A DNA stretch of 47,721 nt, from NCBI GenBank assembly GCA_937995535.1, contig CALKJU010000056.1:1-47721 (forward strand), given 5' to 3'. The translations under genes and the position numbers were made by a program. The notes beneath the pieces are model-generated. The model worked only from the letters and a program-made list of their open reading frames with translations. It had not been told where the DNA came from and ran no database searches. Positions 1 to 7,987 of the stretch are shown piece by piece; the stretch's first letter is position 1, and each line of letters starts with the position of its first letter. The DNA comes from an uncultured Alphaproteobacteria bacterium (GTDB lineage Bacteria > Pseudomonadota > Alphaproteobacteria > Geminicoccales > Geminicoccaceae).

Positions 1-69
1 CCCGACCAGCGAGGCCAGCGCCAGCAGCGCCGCGATCTCGGCGAAGATCGACAGCGGCCAGAAGCTCAC
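1..69 (-). CDS. N-terminus of a membrane protein, cut by the window edge
   Basis: Only about 23 residues are visible, reading VSFWPLSIFAEIAALLALAS from a GTG at 69. The hydrophobic stretch after a short aromatic start resembles the first helix of a transporter; cation/proton antiporters often begin this way, but this is inference. The gene would run leftwards out of the window, downstream of the nitrilase gene and on the same strand, with 111 bases between them. No strong ribosome binding site is visible before the GTG, so the start is uncertain. Confidence 0.35.
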   Translation of the reverse strand, partial: MSFWPLSIFAEIAALLALASLVG

Positions 70-180
70 GGATCGGCTGCCACATGGGGACGACGCGCGG
101 TCATGCTCGCACCGTAGCGGGCAGCGCCGCCGCTGACCACCTGTGGGCGGTCCTATCGCGCACCGCGGTCGAGAGAGGCG

Positions 181-1071
181 TCAGCGCCCGTCGACGCGCA
201 CATGCGCGGCCGACCACGGTCCCGGCCAGACCTCGGCCGCGCCGTGGCGCAGCGCGCGGATGGCGGCAATTGGCAGGTCGCGGGCGAGGACCAGCGGGCC
301 GGGGCCGTCGGCCCGCGCCGCCCAGAGCGCCTCGACGGCGACGCCGGTGTGGCCGAGCGCGGGCTCGCAGGGCAGGTAGACGGCGGCGCCGCCGACATTG
401 GGGCGTGGCGCGGACAGCGCGGTCGAGCCGATGCAGCCGACCGTGGCGACCGTGGCCAGCAGCTCGACGGCCCGCGCCTTGGCGCAGCTCGTCACCCGTG
501 CCTGCCCCGACGCCTGGGCGGTCATCGACGGCACCAGCACGAGGTCGAGGTCGAGCGGCTGCAGGACGGCGGCCAGCGCCGGCTGCTCGATGTCGAGGCA
601 GATCGGCATGGCGAGCCGCAGCCCGCGCCAGGTCACGATCCTGAGGGTGTCGCCCGGGACCATCGTCCAGGCCTCGGGGTCGCGCTCGGACGGCGTGAGG
701 CACAGCTTGTCCTGCGTCGCGACGCGGCCTTCCGGGAGCAGGAGATGGGCGCGGTTGACCCAACCGGCGTCGGTCTCTGCCGGCAGGCTGCCGGCGAGGA
801 GCGCGACGTCGTAGCGCGCTGGCAAGGGCGCGAGGCGCTCGAGCAGCCACGCCGCCGCCCGCCCCATCCAGGCGATCTCCCCGGTCTCGGGCAGATCCGG
901 GGGCGCCAGCGGCAGCCATTGCTCGCACCACAGCTCGGGCAGGACGAGGATCGCGGCGTCGGCCGCGGCGGCCTCCGCGAGCTTCGCCTCGACGCGCGCG
1001 GCGACGGCCTCGAGCGACGCCGGCGCGTCGGCCATGTTGACCGCCCAGAGCGCGAGGGTGAGACGGTCCAA
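181..1071 (-). CDS. carbon-nitrogen hydrolase (nitrilase superfamily)
   Basis: About 296 residues. The family's Glu-Lys-Cys catalytic triad can be read: Glu in LVLPELWCEQW, Lys in TQDKLCLTPSE and Cys in MPICLDIEQP. Members hydrolyse nitriles, amides or N-carbamoyl groups; the substrate cannot be told from sequence. I chose a TTG start at 1071, two bases after the recX stop, because it puts the first beta strand (LTLALWAVN) at the N-terminus and has GGAG eight bases upstream. An open frame continues to 1218, but that extension only shadows recX. It is last in the minus-strand polyamine transporter operon, so an amide or agmatine-type nitrogen substrate is possible (inference). Confidence 0.85.
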   Translation of the reverse strand: MDRLTLALWAVNMADAPASLEAVAARVEAKLAEAAAADAAILVLPELWCEQWLPLAPPDLPETGEIAWMGRAAAWLLERLAPLPARYDVALLAGSLPAETDAGWVNRAHLLLPEGRVATQDKLCLTPSERDPEAWTMVPGDTLRIVTWRGLRLAMPICLDIEQPALAAVLQPLDLDLVLVPSMTAQASGQARVTSCAKARAVELLATVATVGCIGSTALSAPRPNVGGAAVYLPCEPALGHTGVAVEALWAARADGPGPLVLARDLPIAAIRALRHGAAEVWPGPWSAAHVRVDGR

Positions 1072-1073
1072 CG

Positions 1074-1613
1074 CTACGACTCCACGAGCGCCTCGAGCAG
1101 CGCCTCGGGGCTCGGCGCAGCGAGCACCTGCCGTGCCACCGGTAGCGGGAAGCCGGCGCGCGCCATCATCGCAAGATCGCGCCGCACGCGCTCCGCATCG
1201 GCGTCGGCCACGCGCCACGGGCCGAGCCGCCGGCGGCGGGCGAACGCGACCGCGGCGCGCAGGTCGAGATCGCCGGCCTCACCGGCGATGCGGGCCAGCG
1301 CGCGGTCGCTCACGCCGGCCGCGATGCCCTTGCCGGCGAGCACCGCCCGGACCGCCGCCGGCGCGCTCCCGCGGCGGAGCAGCCGACGTGCGCGCGCCTC
1401 GGCGAAGGCGAGGTCGTCGACCAGACCGAATGCGCGCGCCCGCGCCACGGTCGCGTCGACCAGGGCCGCCACGGCGGCCGGCTCGGCCGGATCACCCAGA
1501 CGCAGCGCGCGGCGCGTCAGCACGCGCCGCAGGCTCGCCTCGCTCCCGGCATAACGGTCGAGATAGGCGAGCGCGTGGCGCCAGAGCCGCTCCGCCGTGC
1601 CGGGGCTGCTCAC
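1074..1613 (-). CDS. recX: RecX family regulatory protein
   Basis: 179 residues with the three-helix repeat pattern of RecX: an N-terminal ALAYLDRYAGSEASLRRVL helix, a central FGLVDDLAFAEARARRLLRRG segment and further basic helices. RecX binds RecA filaments and modulates recombination and SOS activity. The GTG start at 1613 overlaps the stop codon of the preceding binding-protein gene (GTGA), so the two are probably translationally coupled. recX usually sits near recA or alaS; placement in a transporter operon is atypical. The family call is good, with no obvious truncation. Confidence 0.82.
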   Translation of the reverse strand: MSSPGTAERLWRHALAYLDRYAGSEASLRRVLTRRALRLGDPAEPAAVAALVDATVARARAFGLVDDLAFAEARARRLLRRGSAPAAVRAVLAGKGIAAGVSDRALARIAGEAGDLDLRAAVAFARRRRLGPWRVADADAERVRRDLAMMARAGFPLPVARQVLAAPSPEALLEALVES

Positions 1614-2659
1614 TTCTTCAGCCGCGTCCAGACCTTGTTGCGCAGCTCGCGGGCCTTTTCACTGCAGTCCTTGGCCGGGCTCAACCGGTCGGCGTACTCG
1701 GCCGGCATCACCACCGCGGGATCGTCGCGCAACGCTGCGTCCATGAACTGCTCGCTGCCCTTGATCGCGTTCATGTACCCGGTGAAGTTGCTGGCCACGG
1801 CGATGTTCTCGGGCGCCATCATCCAGTTGATGAAGACCTTCGCGTTCTCGGCGTTGCGGGCGTCCTTCGGCACGGCAAAGTTGTCCTGCCAGAAGTTCAG
1901 CCCCTCCTTGGGGTAGACGAAGACGACGCTCGGCTTCTGCTCGCGGGTCCGGTGCGCCGCCCCGTTCCACTGGTGATGCATGATGACCTCGCCGGCGATC
2001 ATCCGCTCGATCGTCCCGTCGGACTGGTACATCGCCAGCAGCGGCTTCTGCTTCTCCAGCACGTCCAGGATCTTCTGCGCTTCCTCGGCGCTCTCCGTGC
2101 ACTTGTCGACCCCGAGATAGAGCGCCGCCGCGTTGTAGAGCTCGACCTCGTCGTTGAGCGCCGCGACCTGGCCGTGGAGCTCCGGGGGCGGGGCGAAGAA
2201 CGAGGCCCAGCTCTCCTCCAGAGCGCCGCCCGGCACCCGCGCGCTGTCGTAGGAGAAGCCCGTGGTGCCCCACATGTAGGGAGCGGTGTACTTGCGCTCC
2301 GGGTCGAACCACTGCTTGTCGAAGGGGCTGGCGACGTTCTTGAAGTTCTCCATGGCACCGGCGTCGATCTCGAGGAGCAGCCCCTCCTCGATCATGACCG
2401 GCACGATGTAGTCGCTGGGCACCACGACGTCGTACCCCCCGCCGCCGGCCTGCAGCTTGGCCAGCATCGTCTCGTTGCTGTCGTAGGTGTCGAGGATCAC
2501 CTTGATGCCGGTGTCGGCCTCGAACTTCTTCAGCAGATCCGGCGGGAAATAGTTCGTCCAGTTGTACAGGTAGAGCTCGCCGGCCGCCTGCGCCCCGCCG
2601 GCGGCCAGCATCGCCAGCATCGCCATCCCAACCGCGCCAGCCCTGATCCTCACGGTCAT
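1610..2659 (-). CDS. potD: polyamine-type ABC transporter substrate-binding protein
   Basis: 349 residues. An N-terminal signal peptide ends around GAQA, followed by the mature start ELYLYNWTNYFPPDLLKKFE typical of PotD/PotF proteins. The body contains YDVVVPSDYIVPVMIEEGLL and YMWGTTGFSYD, both conserved in spermidine/putrescine binding proteins. It is predicted periplasmic and delivers substrate to the permeases encoded upstream. The ATG at 2659 is chosen over the GTG just before it because GGAGG lies six bases upstream. A 249-base gap separates it from the permease gene, unlike the tight spacing elsewhere in the operon, so it may have its own promoter. The exact polyamine is unknown. Confidence 0.9.
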   Translation of the reverse strand: MTVRIRAGAVGMAMLAMLAAGGAQAAGELYLYNWTNYFPPDLLKKFEADTGIKVILDTYDSNETMLAKLQAGGGGYDVVVPSDYIVPVMIEEGLLLEIDAGAMENFKNVASPFDKQWFDPERKYTAPYMWGTTGFSYDSARVPGGALEESWASFFAPPPELHGQVAALNDEVELYNAAALYLGVDKCTESAEEAQKILDVLEKQKPLLAMYQSDGTIERMIAGEVIMHHQWNGAAHRTREQKPSVVFVYPKEGLNFWQDNFAVPKDARNAENAKVFINWMMAPENIAVASNFTGYMNAIKGSEQFMDAALRDDPAVVMPAEYADRLSPAKDCSEKARELRNKVWTRLKK

Positions 2660-2908
2660 CACCTGCCTCCATCGACAACCCCTGCGCCGATCCTAGCGAA
2701 CCCCTCGGCGTTGGGAACGGCCGTTGCGCCGGTGAGCCGTGATGTGGAGCGTTTGCGGTTTGCGGAACGAGCGCGCCGACCAAGCGATAGGTCCCCGAGC
2801 ACAAGGGCTTCCCGGCCCTATCCACGACCGGTCTCGCCCGCTTCGCGAGCGCCGTGGCGATCGTCGGCCCGGCCACGTTCCGCCCGGAGCCGAGCTCAGC
2901 GGCGCAGC

Positions 2909-3691
2909 CTAGCGCTTGAGGCGGCCGATCACCCAGGAGGCCGCGACGAAGGCGATCGAGATCAGCAGGATCAGGGACGAGACGGCGTTGACCTCGGGGC
3001 TGACGCCGATCCGGATCATCCCGAAGATGTAGACGGGCAGTGTCGTCGCACCCGGTCCGGAGACGAAATAGGTGATCACGAAATCGTCGAGCGAGATGAT
3101 GAAGGCGAGCATCAGCCCCGAGAGCAGGCCGGGCCAGAGCAGCGGCAAGGTCACCCGGCGGAAGGTCGCAGCCGGGGTGGCGTAGAGATCCGCGGCCGCC
3201 TCCTCCAGCGCCGCGTCCATACCCTCGAGCCGGGCGCGGATCGGCAGGTAGGCGAACGGGATGCAGAACACGAGATGCGCGAGGATCACCGTGCCGAGCC
3301 CCAGCCGCAGCCCGATCATGATGAAGAACAGCAGGCTCGCCACCGCGGTGACGATCTCCGGCACGACCAAGGGCAGCGCGATGACCGCATTGACGGCGTC
3401 GACGGCGCCACCTTGCCGGCGCTGCGTGCCGAGCGCGGCGAGCGTCGCCAGCACCGTGGCCCCGACCGCGGCCGTGGTGGCGATCAGCAACGAGTTGCGA
3501 AACGCCCGCATGAGGTCGGGATTGTCCAGCACCCGCCCGTACCAGTCGATGCTGAACCCGGTCCAGATCGTCGCCTGCGGGCTGGCGTTGAAGGACAACA
3601 CCACCAGCACGATGATCGGCAGGTAGAGGTAGACGAAGAAGCTGGCCAGCACGGCGCGCAGGCCGGGAAAGCGAAGCGACGACGGGCTCAC
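2909..3691 (-). CDS. potC: polyamine ABC transporter permease, PotC-like
   Basis: 260 residues, with about six hydrophobic helices starting at VLASFFVYLYLPIIVLVVLSF. The cytoplasmic EAA loop that docks on the ATPase reads LEEAAADLYATPAATFRRV. It forms the inner-membrane channel together with the neighbouring PotB-like permease. The GTG start at 3691 overlaps the stop of that gene (GTGA), indicating coupling. Length and topology are normal for PotC/PotI/YdcV. Confidence 0.9.
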   Translation of the reverse strand: MSPSSLRFPGLRAVLASFFVYLYLPIIVLVVLSFNASPQATIWTGFSIDWYGRVLDNPDLMRAFRNSLLIATTAAVGATVLATLAALGTQRRQGGAVDAVNAVIALPLVVPEIVTAVASLLFFIMIGLRLGLGTVILAHLVFCIPFAYLPIRARLEGMDAALEEAAADLYATPAATFRRVTLPLLWPGLLSGLMLAFIISLDDFVITYFVSGPGATTLPVYIFGMIRIGVSPEVNAVSSLILLISIAFVAASWVIGRLKR

Positions 3692-4578
3692 CGCTCGGCC
3701 CCCGGCGGGGCGCGGTAGCGCAGCAGGTAGGCGAGCATCGCCAGCAGCACGAGAGCGAGGAGGGCGAACGACAGCGCCGCCCCGAACGGCCAGTTGCGCG
3801 CGGCGCCGAACTGGCTCTGGATCAGGTTGCCGATCATCAGCGCCTTGCCCCCGCCGAGGAGCTCAGGGGTGATGAAGGCGCCGAGACCGGGGATGAAGAC
3901 GAGGATGCAGCCGGCGACGATGCCCGGCATGGCGAGCGGCACGACGATCCGCCGGAGCGCCTGCCAGCGTCGTGCGCCGAGGTCGAACGCGGCCTCGACG
4001 AGGCGCCAGTCGAGCTTCTCGAGACTCGCGAAGATCGGCAGCACCATGAACGGCAGGTAACTGTAGACGAGGCCGATGAGCACGGCCACGGGCGTGTAGA
4101 GGAGATCGAGCGGGCCGCTGCCGAGGCCCACCGCGTGTCGCGCCTGGTCGACCAGCCCGTTGTTCCGCAAGAGGATGATCCAGGCGTAGTTGCGGACGAG
4201 CAGGTTCGCCCAGAACGGCACCGTGACGAGGAAGATGAGGAAGGTGCGCCAGCGCGGCGGGGCCAGCGCCATGCCGAGCGCGGTCGGGAAGCCGATCGCG
4301 AGGGTGATCAGCGTGGTCAGCCCGGCGAGCCAGAACGAGCGCAGGAAGATGCGCAGATAGTCGGTGTTGAGCACGAGCTCGTCGGCGAGGTCGCGCTCGA
4401 ACAGGAAGGCGACATAGGCCTCGACGGTGTGCGCGCCCCAACGCACCCCGCCGGCCGGCCCCTTCTCGAGGATACTGATGTAGGCCATCAGCAGCAGCGG
4501 CAGGAGCATGAAGGCGACGATGATCGCGAGGGCCGGAGCGGTCAGCAGCATCCGGCCGGAGCGGGCGGGCGAAGCCAT
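3688..4578 (-). CDS. potB: polyamine ABC transporter permease, PotB-like
   Basis: 296 residues with an N-terminal helix (LLTAPALAIIVAFMLLPLLL), a long periplasmic loop and several further membrane helices. The EAA loop reads LVEAAFDLGARRWQALRRIV. It is the second permease of the heterodimeric inner-membrane channel. The ATG at 4578 lies 12 bases after the stop of the ATPase gene. Nothing is missing relative to PotB/PotH. Confidence 0.9.
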   Translation of the reverse strand: MASPARSGRMLLTAPALAIIVAFMLLPLLLMAYISILEKGPAGGVRWGAHTVEAYVAFLFERDLADELVLNTDYLRIFLRSFWLAGLTTLITLAIGFPTALGMALAPPRWRTFLIFLVTVPFWANLLVRNYAWIILLRNNGLVDQARHAVGLGSGPLDLLYTPVAVLIGLVYSYLPFMVLPIFASLEKLDWRLVEAAFDLGARRWQALRRIVVPLAMPGIVAGCILVFIPGLGAFITPELLGGGKALMIGNLIQSQFGAARNWPFGAALSFALLALVLLAMLAYLLRYRAPPGAER

Positions 4579-4590
4579 GGGGCGCAGACC

Positions 4591-5679
4591 TCAGTCCGCG
4601 ACGATCCGCACCGCGTCGGGCGGCGCGCTGACCCGCACGGTGTCGCCCGGTGCGAAGGCGTGGACGGCGCCGTTGCGGTTCTGCACCCGCGCCTGGAACG
4701 TCACCGCGCCACCGAGCATCATCTGCACCGTGGTGTCGGTGCCGAAATAGGTCACGCTTTCGACCCGCGCCGGCCAGCCGGTCGGCGCGGCGCGCGCCAG
4801 CTCGACCCGTTCGGGCCGGATGGCGAGCGTCACGCGGGTGCCGACCGCGGCGCTCTGCGCCGTCGCGATCTCGATCCCGTCAGCGACGCGGCAGCGGCTG
4901 CCGGAGGCGTCGTGGGCAATGCACTCCGCCTCGAGCAGATTGGTGTCGCCGATGAAGTCGGCGACGAAGCGGTGCGTCGGCCGCTCGTAGATGTCTTCGG
5001 GTGTGCCGACCTGGAGCACGCGGCCGCCGCTCATCACCGCGATGCGGTCCGACATGGTCAGCGCCTCGCCCTGGTCGTGGGTGACGAAGACGAAGGTCAG
5101 ACCGGTCGCGTGCTGGATGCGCTTGAGCTCGGCCTGCATCTCCTTCCGGAGCTTGAGGTCGAGCGCGGAGAGCGGCTCGTCGAGGAGCAGCACCTTGGGG
5201 TGGTTGGCGAGGGCGCGGGCCAGCGCCACGCGTTGCTGCTGGCCGCCGGAGAGCTGCGCCGGGCGCCGCGCCTCGAGACCACCGAGGCGCACCAGCGCCA
5301 GCATCTCGGCCACGGTGGCGGCGATCTCGGCCGCCGGCCGACGGCGCATCTCGAGGCCGAAGGCGACGTTCTGCGCCACCGTCATGTGCGGGAAGAGGGC
5401 GTAAGACTGGAAGACCGTGTTCACCGGCCGGCGGTAGGGCGGGAGACCGGCCACCGGCTCGCCGTCGATCAGGATCTGCCCGGCGCTCGGCTGCTCGAAC
5501 CCGGCGATCAGCCGCAGGAGCGTGGTCTTGCCGCATCCCGATGGCCCGAGCAGGGTGAAGAACTCGTTGGGACGCAGGGCGAGGCTGACCTCGTCGAGGG
5601 CGACGACGGCATCCGCGCCGCTGCCGAACCGTTTGCTGACCGCGACCACCTCGACGGCGGCCGGTGCCTTGTCCGCCAT
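4591..5679 (-). CDS. potA: polyamine ABC transporter ATP-binding protein, PotA-like
   Basis: 362 residues. The N-terminal ATPase domain has the Walker A motif (GPSGCGKTT), the Q-loop ([13 protein letters not shown]), the signature [15 protein letters not shown], Walker B ([12 protein letters not shown]) and the switch His (VTHDQGEAL). A TOBE-type domain follows from about residue 280. It hydrolyses ATP to drive import through the two permeases. It is the first gene of the operon; its ATG has GGGAG six bases upstream. The divergent region ahead of it contains a GGAAC-N16-CGTT match and a strong hairpin, listed separately. Confidence 0.92.
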   Translation of the reverse strand: MADKAPAAVEVVAVSKRFGSGADAVVALDEVSLALRPNEFFTLLGPSGCGKTTLLRLIAGFEQPSAGQILIDGEPVAGLPPYRRPVNTVFQSYALFPHMTVAQNVAFGLEMRRRPAAEIAATVAEMLALVRLGGLEARRPAQLSGGQQQRVALARALANHPKVLLLDEPLSALDLKLRKEMQAELKRIQHATGLTFVFVTHDQGEALTMSDRIAVMSGGRVLQVGTPEDIYERPTHRFVADFIGDTNLLEAECIAHDASGSRCRVADGIEIATAQSAAVGTRVTLAIRPERVELARAAPTGWPARVESVTYFGTDTTVQMMLGGAVTFQARVQNRNGAVHAFAPGDTVRVSAPPDAVRIVAD

Positions 5680-5856
5680 GCCCCGCTCCCGCGCACCACA
5701 CGCGAGGTAGCCGGCGGGGGCCGCCCTCGCAAGCCGAGCGCGGTCGGTATCCTGACGTCGCGCGAGGACGGCGACCGCTTAGGCCGCCCCGTCGCTGCGT
5801 GCGGCCGTGCCGCGCGCCAGAGCAGGCCGGCCGCGGCGGCGGCACTCGTGAAGAGA

Positions 5857-5884
5857 TGAGGGCGCCGCCTGCGCGGCGCCCTCA
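5857..5884 (-). terminator. perfect 12-bp GC-rich hairpin in the potA leader
   Basis: TGAGGGCGCCGC and its exact complement are separated by four bases (CTGC). Read on the minus strand, the stem is followed by ATCTCTTCAC, which is pyrimidine-rich but not a true T-run. It lies 170-200 bases before potA and just downstream of the candidate promoter at 5910-5934. It could be an attenuator, the end of a very short RNA, or a stabilising 5' structure. Confidence 0.5.
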
Positions 5885-5909
5885 GCCAGGTCCGATCTGA
5901 CACTTGGAA

Positions 5910-5934
5910 AACGACGCAGCGCGCGTAGCGTTCC
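5910..5934 (-). promoter_or_regulatory. candidate general-stress (EcfG-type) promoter upstream of potA
   Basis: On the minus strand the sequence has GGAAC, 16 bases, then CGTT (followed by TT). This matches the alphaproteobacterial EcfG consensus GGAAC-N16/17-CGTT exactly. Transcription would start near 5903 and run into the hairpin and then potA. A match of this length can occur by chance in a window this size, so only the position supports it. Confidence 0.4.
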
Positions 5935-5949
5935 CGTGCTGGAGAATGG

Positions 5950-5963
5950 TTGACCGCGATCAC
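5950..5963 (+). promoter_or_regulatory. candidate Crp/Fnr-family binding site
   Basis: TTGACCGCGATCAC is a near-dyad with TTGA and TCAC half-sites around a six-base centre, close to both FNR-type TTGAT-N4-ATCAA and CRP-type TGTGA-N6-TCACA sites. It lies about 45 bases before the alcohol dehydrogenase start. A Crp/Fnr regulator gene follows that dehydrogenase, so control by that neighbour is plausible but unproven. Confidence 0.35.
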
Positions 5964-6008
5964 GCGGCAAGCGGTCACCGGACGGAGAGGTGGGTGGGAA
6001 CGCGGACG

Positions 6009-6998
6009 ATGCGGGTCATGCAGCTCGAGGCGCCGGGGACGGCCTTGCGCCTCGTCGAGCGCGCGGTGCCCGAGCCGGGACCGGGTGAGGTGCTGGTCGA
6101 GGTCGCGGCCTGTGGGGTCTGCCGCACCGACCTCCACGTGGTCGACGGCGAGCTGCCACCGGTTCGCTCGCCGATCGTCCCCGGGCACGAGGTGGTCGGC
6201 CGGGTCGCGGCCCTCGGTGCCGGCGCCGCCGGGCTCGCACTCGGCCAGCGGGTCGGCGTCCCGTGGCTCGGCCATACCTGCGGCACCTGCCCCTACTGCC
6301 GTTCCGGGCGGGAGAATCTCTGCGACGCACCGGGATTCACCGGCTGGACGCGCGATGGCGGCTATGCCGACTACGTCGTGGCCGACGCCGCCTACGCCTT
6401 TCCGCTACCGGACGCCTACGACGACATCGCCGCGGCACCGCTGCTCTGCGCCGGGCTGATCGGCTGGCGCACGCTGCGCCTCGCCGGCGAGGGCCGGCGC
6501 CTTGGGATCTACGGCTTCGGCGCCGCCGCCCACATCGTCGCGCAGATCGCCCACTGGCAGGGGCGCGAGGTGTTCGCCTTCACCCGTCCCGGCGATTCCG
6601 GGGCGCAGGCCTTCGCCCGCCGGCTCGGTGTCCATTGGGTCGGTGGCTCGGACGAGGCGCCGCCCGAGCCGCTGGACGCAGCGCTCGTCTTCGCACCGGT
6701 GGGCACGCTGGTGCCGACGGCGCTGCGCGCCATCGCCAAGGGCGGCATCGTCGTGCTCGGCGGCATCCATATGAGTGACATTCCGAGCTTCCCCTACCGC
6801 ATCCTATGGGAGGAGCGGGTGGTCCGCTCGGTCGCCAACCTGACCCGCCAGGACGGCGTCGAGCTGCTCGCCCTGGCGCCGCGCGTGCCGATCCGCACCG
6901 AGACGGTCCCCTACCCGCTGGAACAGGCGAATCGCGCCCTGGACGACCTGCGCGCCGGGCGGCTCGCCGGCGCGGCGGTGCTCGTCACCGGCAACTGA
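6009..6998 (+). CDS. zinc-binding alcohol dehydrogenase family protein
   Basis: 329 residues from the ATG at 6009 (MRVMQLEAPG). The MDR fold is shown by the catalytic-zinc segment CGVCRTDLH and PGHEVVG, the structural-zinc cluster CGTCPYCRSGRENLC, and the Rossmann segment LGIYGFGAAAHIVAQIA. The C-terminal stretch RSVANLTRQDGVELL fits the subfamily annotated as zinc-binding alcohol dehydrogenase family 2. It is expected to oxidise an alcohol or reduce an aldehyde with NAD(P); the substrate is unknown. It is followed after 53 bases by a Crp/Fnr regulator on the same strand and is preceded by a possible Crp/Fnr site. Confidence 0.88.
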   Translation: MRVMQLEAPGTALRLVERAVPEPGPGEVLVEVAACGVCRTDLHVVDGELPPVRSPIVPGHEVVGRVAALGAGAAGLALGQRVGVPWLGHTCGTCPYCRSGRENLCDAPGFTGWTRDGGYADYVVADAAYAFPLPDAYDDIAAAPLLCAGLIGWRTLRLAGEGRRLGIYGFGAAAHIVAQIAHWQGREVFAFTRPGDSGAQAFARRLGVHWVGGSDEAPPEPLDAALVFAPVGTLVPTALRAIAKGGIVVLGGIHMSDIPSFPYRILWEERVVRSVANLTRQDGVELLALAPRVPIRTETVPYPLEQANRALDDLRAGRLAGAAVLVTGN

Positions 6999-7051
6999 CC
7001 GGTTGGGAAGTCGCCCGATCTCGGTTAGACTTGGCCGTGGAGGAAAAGCCC

Positions 7052-7756
7052 ATGGTCATCGACCGTCATGCCCGGTTGCGCGAGGCGTTGGGCGACAGCG
7101 ACGTGTTCGGGGCGCTCACCGACGAGGAGCTGGAGCGGCTGATGGTCTTCGGCTCGACGGTCAGCCGACCGAAGGGCCACGTGATCTTTCAGAAGGGCGA
7201 CCCCGGCGACAGCCTGTTCGTCGTCCTGTCCGGGCGGATCAAGATCAGCAGCCATTCGCAGGACGGCCGCGAGGCAGTGCTCAACTTCATCGAGGCCGGC
7301 CAGTCGTTCGGCGAGATCGCGCTGTTCGACGGCAAGCCGCGCACCGCCGACGCCACGGTGCTCGAGCCCAGCGAGATGTTCGTGCTGCGGCGCGCCGACG
7401 TGCAGAGCTTCCTCGTCAGCCATCCCGAGGTCGCGTTCCGGATCATCGGGATCCTCTGCTCGCGCGTGCGCCGCACCTCGGAGAAGCTCGAGGCCGCGGT
7501 CACCCTCAATATGGCCCCACGGATCGCCAAGGGCCTGTGCGAACTGGCCAAGCTCTACGGGCGTAAATGTGCCGACGGGACGCGCATCGACATCAAGCTC
7601 TCGCAGCGCGAGCTCGGCGGCTTCGTCGGTCTCGCGCGTGAGAACGTCAACCGCCAGCTCAATGCCTGGCGGGCCGAGAACCTCGTGATGCTCGATAAAG
7701 GCTACATCGTCGTGCGCGATCTGCGCGCGCTCGAGCGTATCGCCGAGCTGCCCTGA
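7052..7756 (+). CDS. Crp/Fnr family transcriptional regulator
   Basis: 234 residues from the ATG at 7052, with GGAGG eight bases upstream. The N-terminal cyclic-nucleotide-binding-like barrel (about residues 15-130) includes GDPGDSLFVVLSGRIKI and FGEIALFDGKPRTA. The C-terminal winged helix contains LSQRELGGFVGLARENVNRQLNAW; the recognition helix has the RExVxR pattern of the CRP side of the family. The N-terminal cysteine cluster of FNR oxygen sensors is absent. It could control the dehydrogenase just upstream; the ligand is not predictable. Confidence 0.9.
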   Translation: MVIDRHARLREALGDSDVFGALTDEELERLMVFGSTVSRPKGHVIFQKGDPGDSLFVVLSGRIKISSHSQDGREAVLNFIEAGQSFGEIALFDGKPRTADATVLEPSEMFVLRRADVQSFLVSHPEVAFRIIGILCSRVRRTSEKLEAAVTLNMAPRIAKGLCELAKLYGRKCADGTRIDIKLSQRELGGFVGLARENVNRQLNAWRAENLVMLDKGYIVVRDLRALERIAELP

Positions 7757-7763
7757 GCCGCGC

Positions 7764-7901
7764 TCACGTGGTCGGCTTCTCGGCCACCTTCTGCGGACAG
7801 CGGCAGCTCTTGGCCAGCATCACACCGGCCACGAGCCCAATCCCTACCCCCTTGACCAGCGCCATCGTCATCAGCGCCGGGGTCACGGTGAACAGCAGCA
7901 T
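7764..7901 (-). CDS. 45-residue small membrane protein
   Basis: The ATG at 7901 is preceded by a strong GAGGAGGGG ribosome binding site. The frame encodes one hydrophobic helix (MLLFTVTPALMTMALVKGVG and onward), then a short tail KSCRCPQKVAEKPTT with a CxC pair. It reads opposite to its neighbours, with its stop eight bases past the Crp/Fnr gene. I do not recognise the family. The binding site, helix and charged tail argue that it is a real small inner-membrane protein. Confidence 0.6.
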   Translation of the reverse strand: MLLFTVTPALMTMALVKGVGIGLVAGVMLAKSCRCPQKVAEKPTT

Positions 7902-7987
7902 CTCGCCCCTCCTCGCCAAGCTGCTTCGGAGCTAGGCTTGGCCGTACGGTTGTCCAGCCGTGGCGCGCGGGCGGCGGGAGGTGGAGC

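Larger units (their letters stand above)
5680..6008. other. 329-base divergent intergenic region between potA and the alcohol dehydrogenase
   Basis: No convincing gene is visible. The region separates two divergent transcription units. It contains a perfect 12-bp hairpin (5857-5884), a GGAAC-N16-CGTT motif on the minus strand (5910-5934) and a Crp/Fnr-like dyad (5950-5963). The alcohol dehydrogenase frame stays open upstream to 5904, but that extension is not protein-like. Confidence 0.6.

Noticed and set aside
2764..2789. Near-match to an EcfG promoter (GGAAC-N16-CGAT) in the potC-potD gap
   Set aside because: It is on the plus strand, opposite to the operon, and the -10 has a mismatch.
2660..2908. 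Gap between potC and potD as a possible small gene
   Set aside because: No frame with a ribosome binding site or protein-like composition; it is more likely a leader or internal promoter region.
1034..3718. An open frame of 894 codons on the plus strand, antisense to recX, potD and potC
   Set aside because: Its product is Arg/His/Asp-rich without any recognisable motif, while the minus strand encodes clear families. It is the usual antisense shadow of GC-rich genes.
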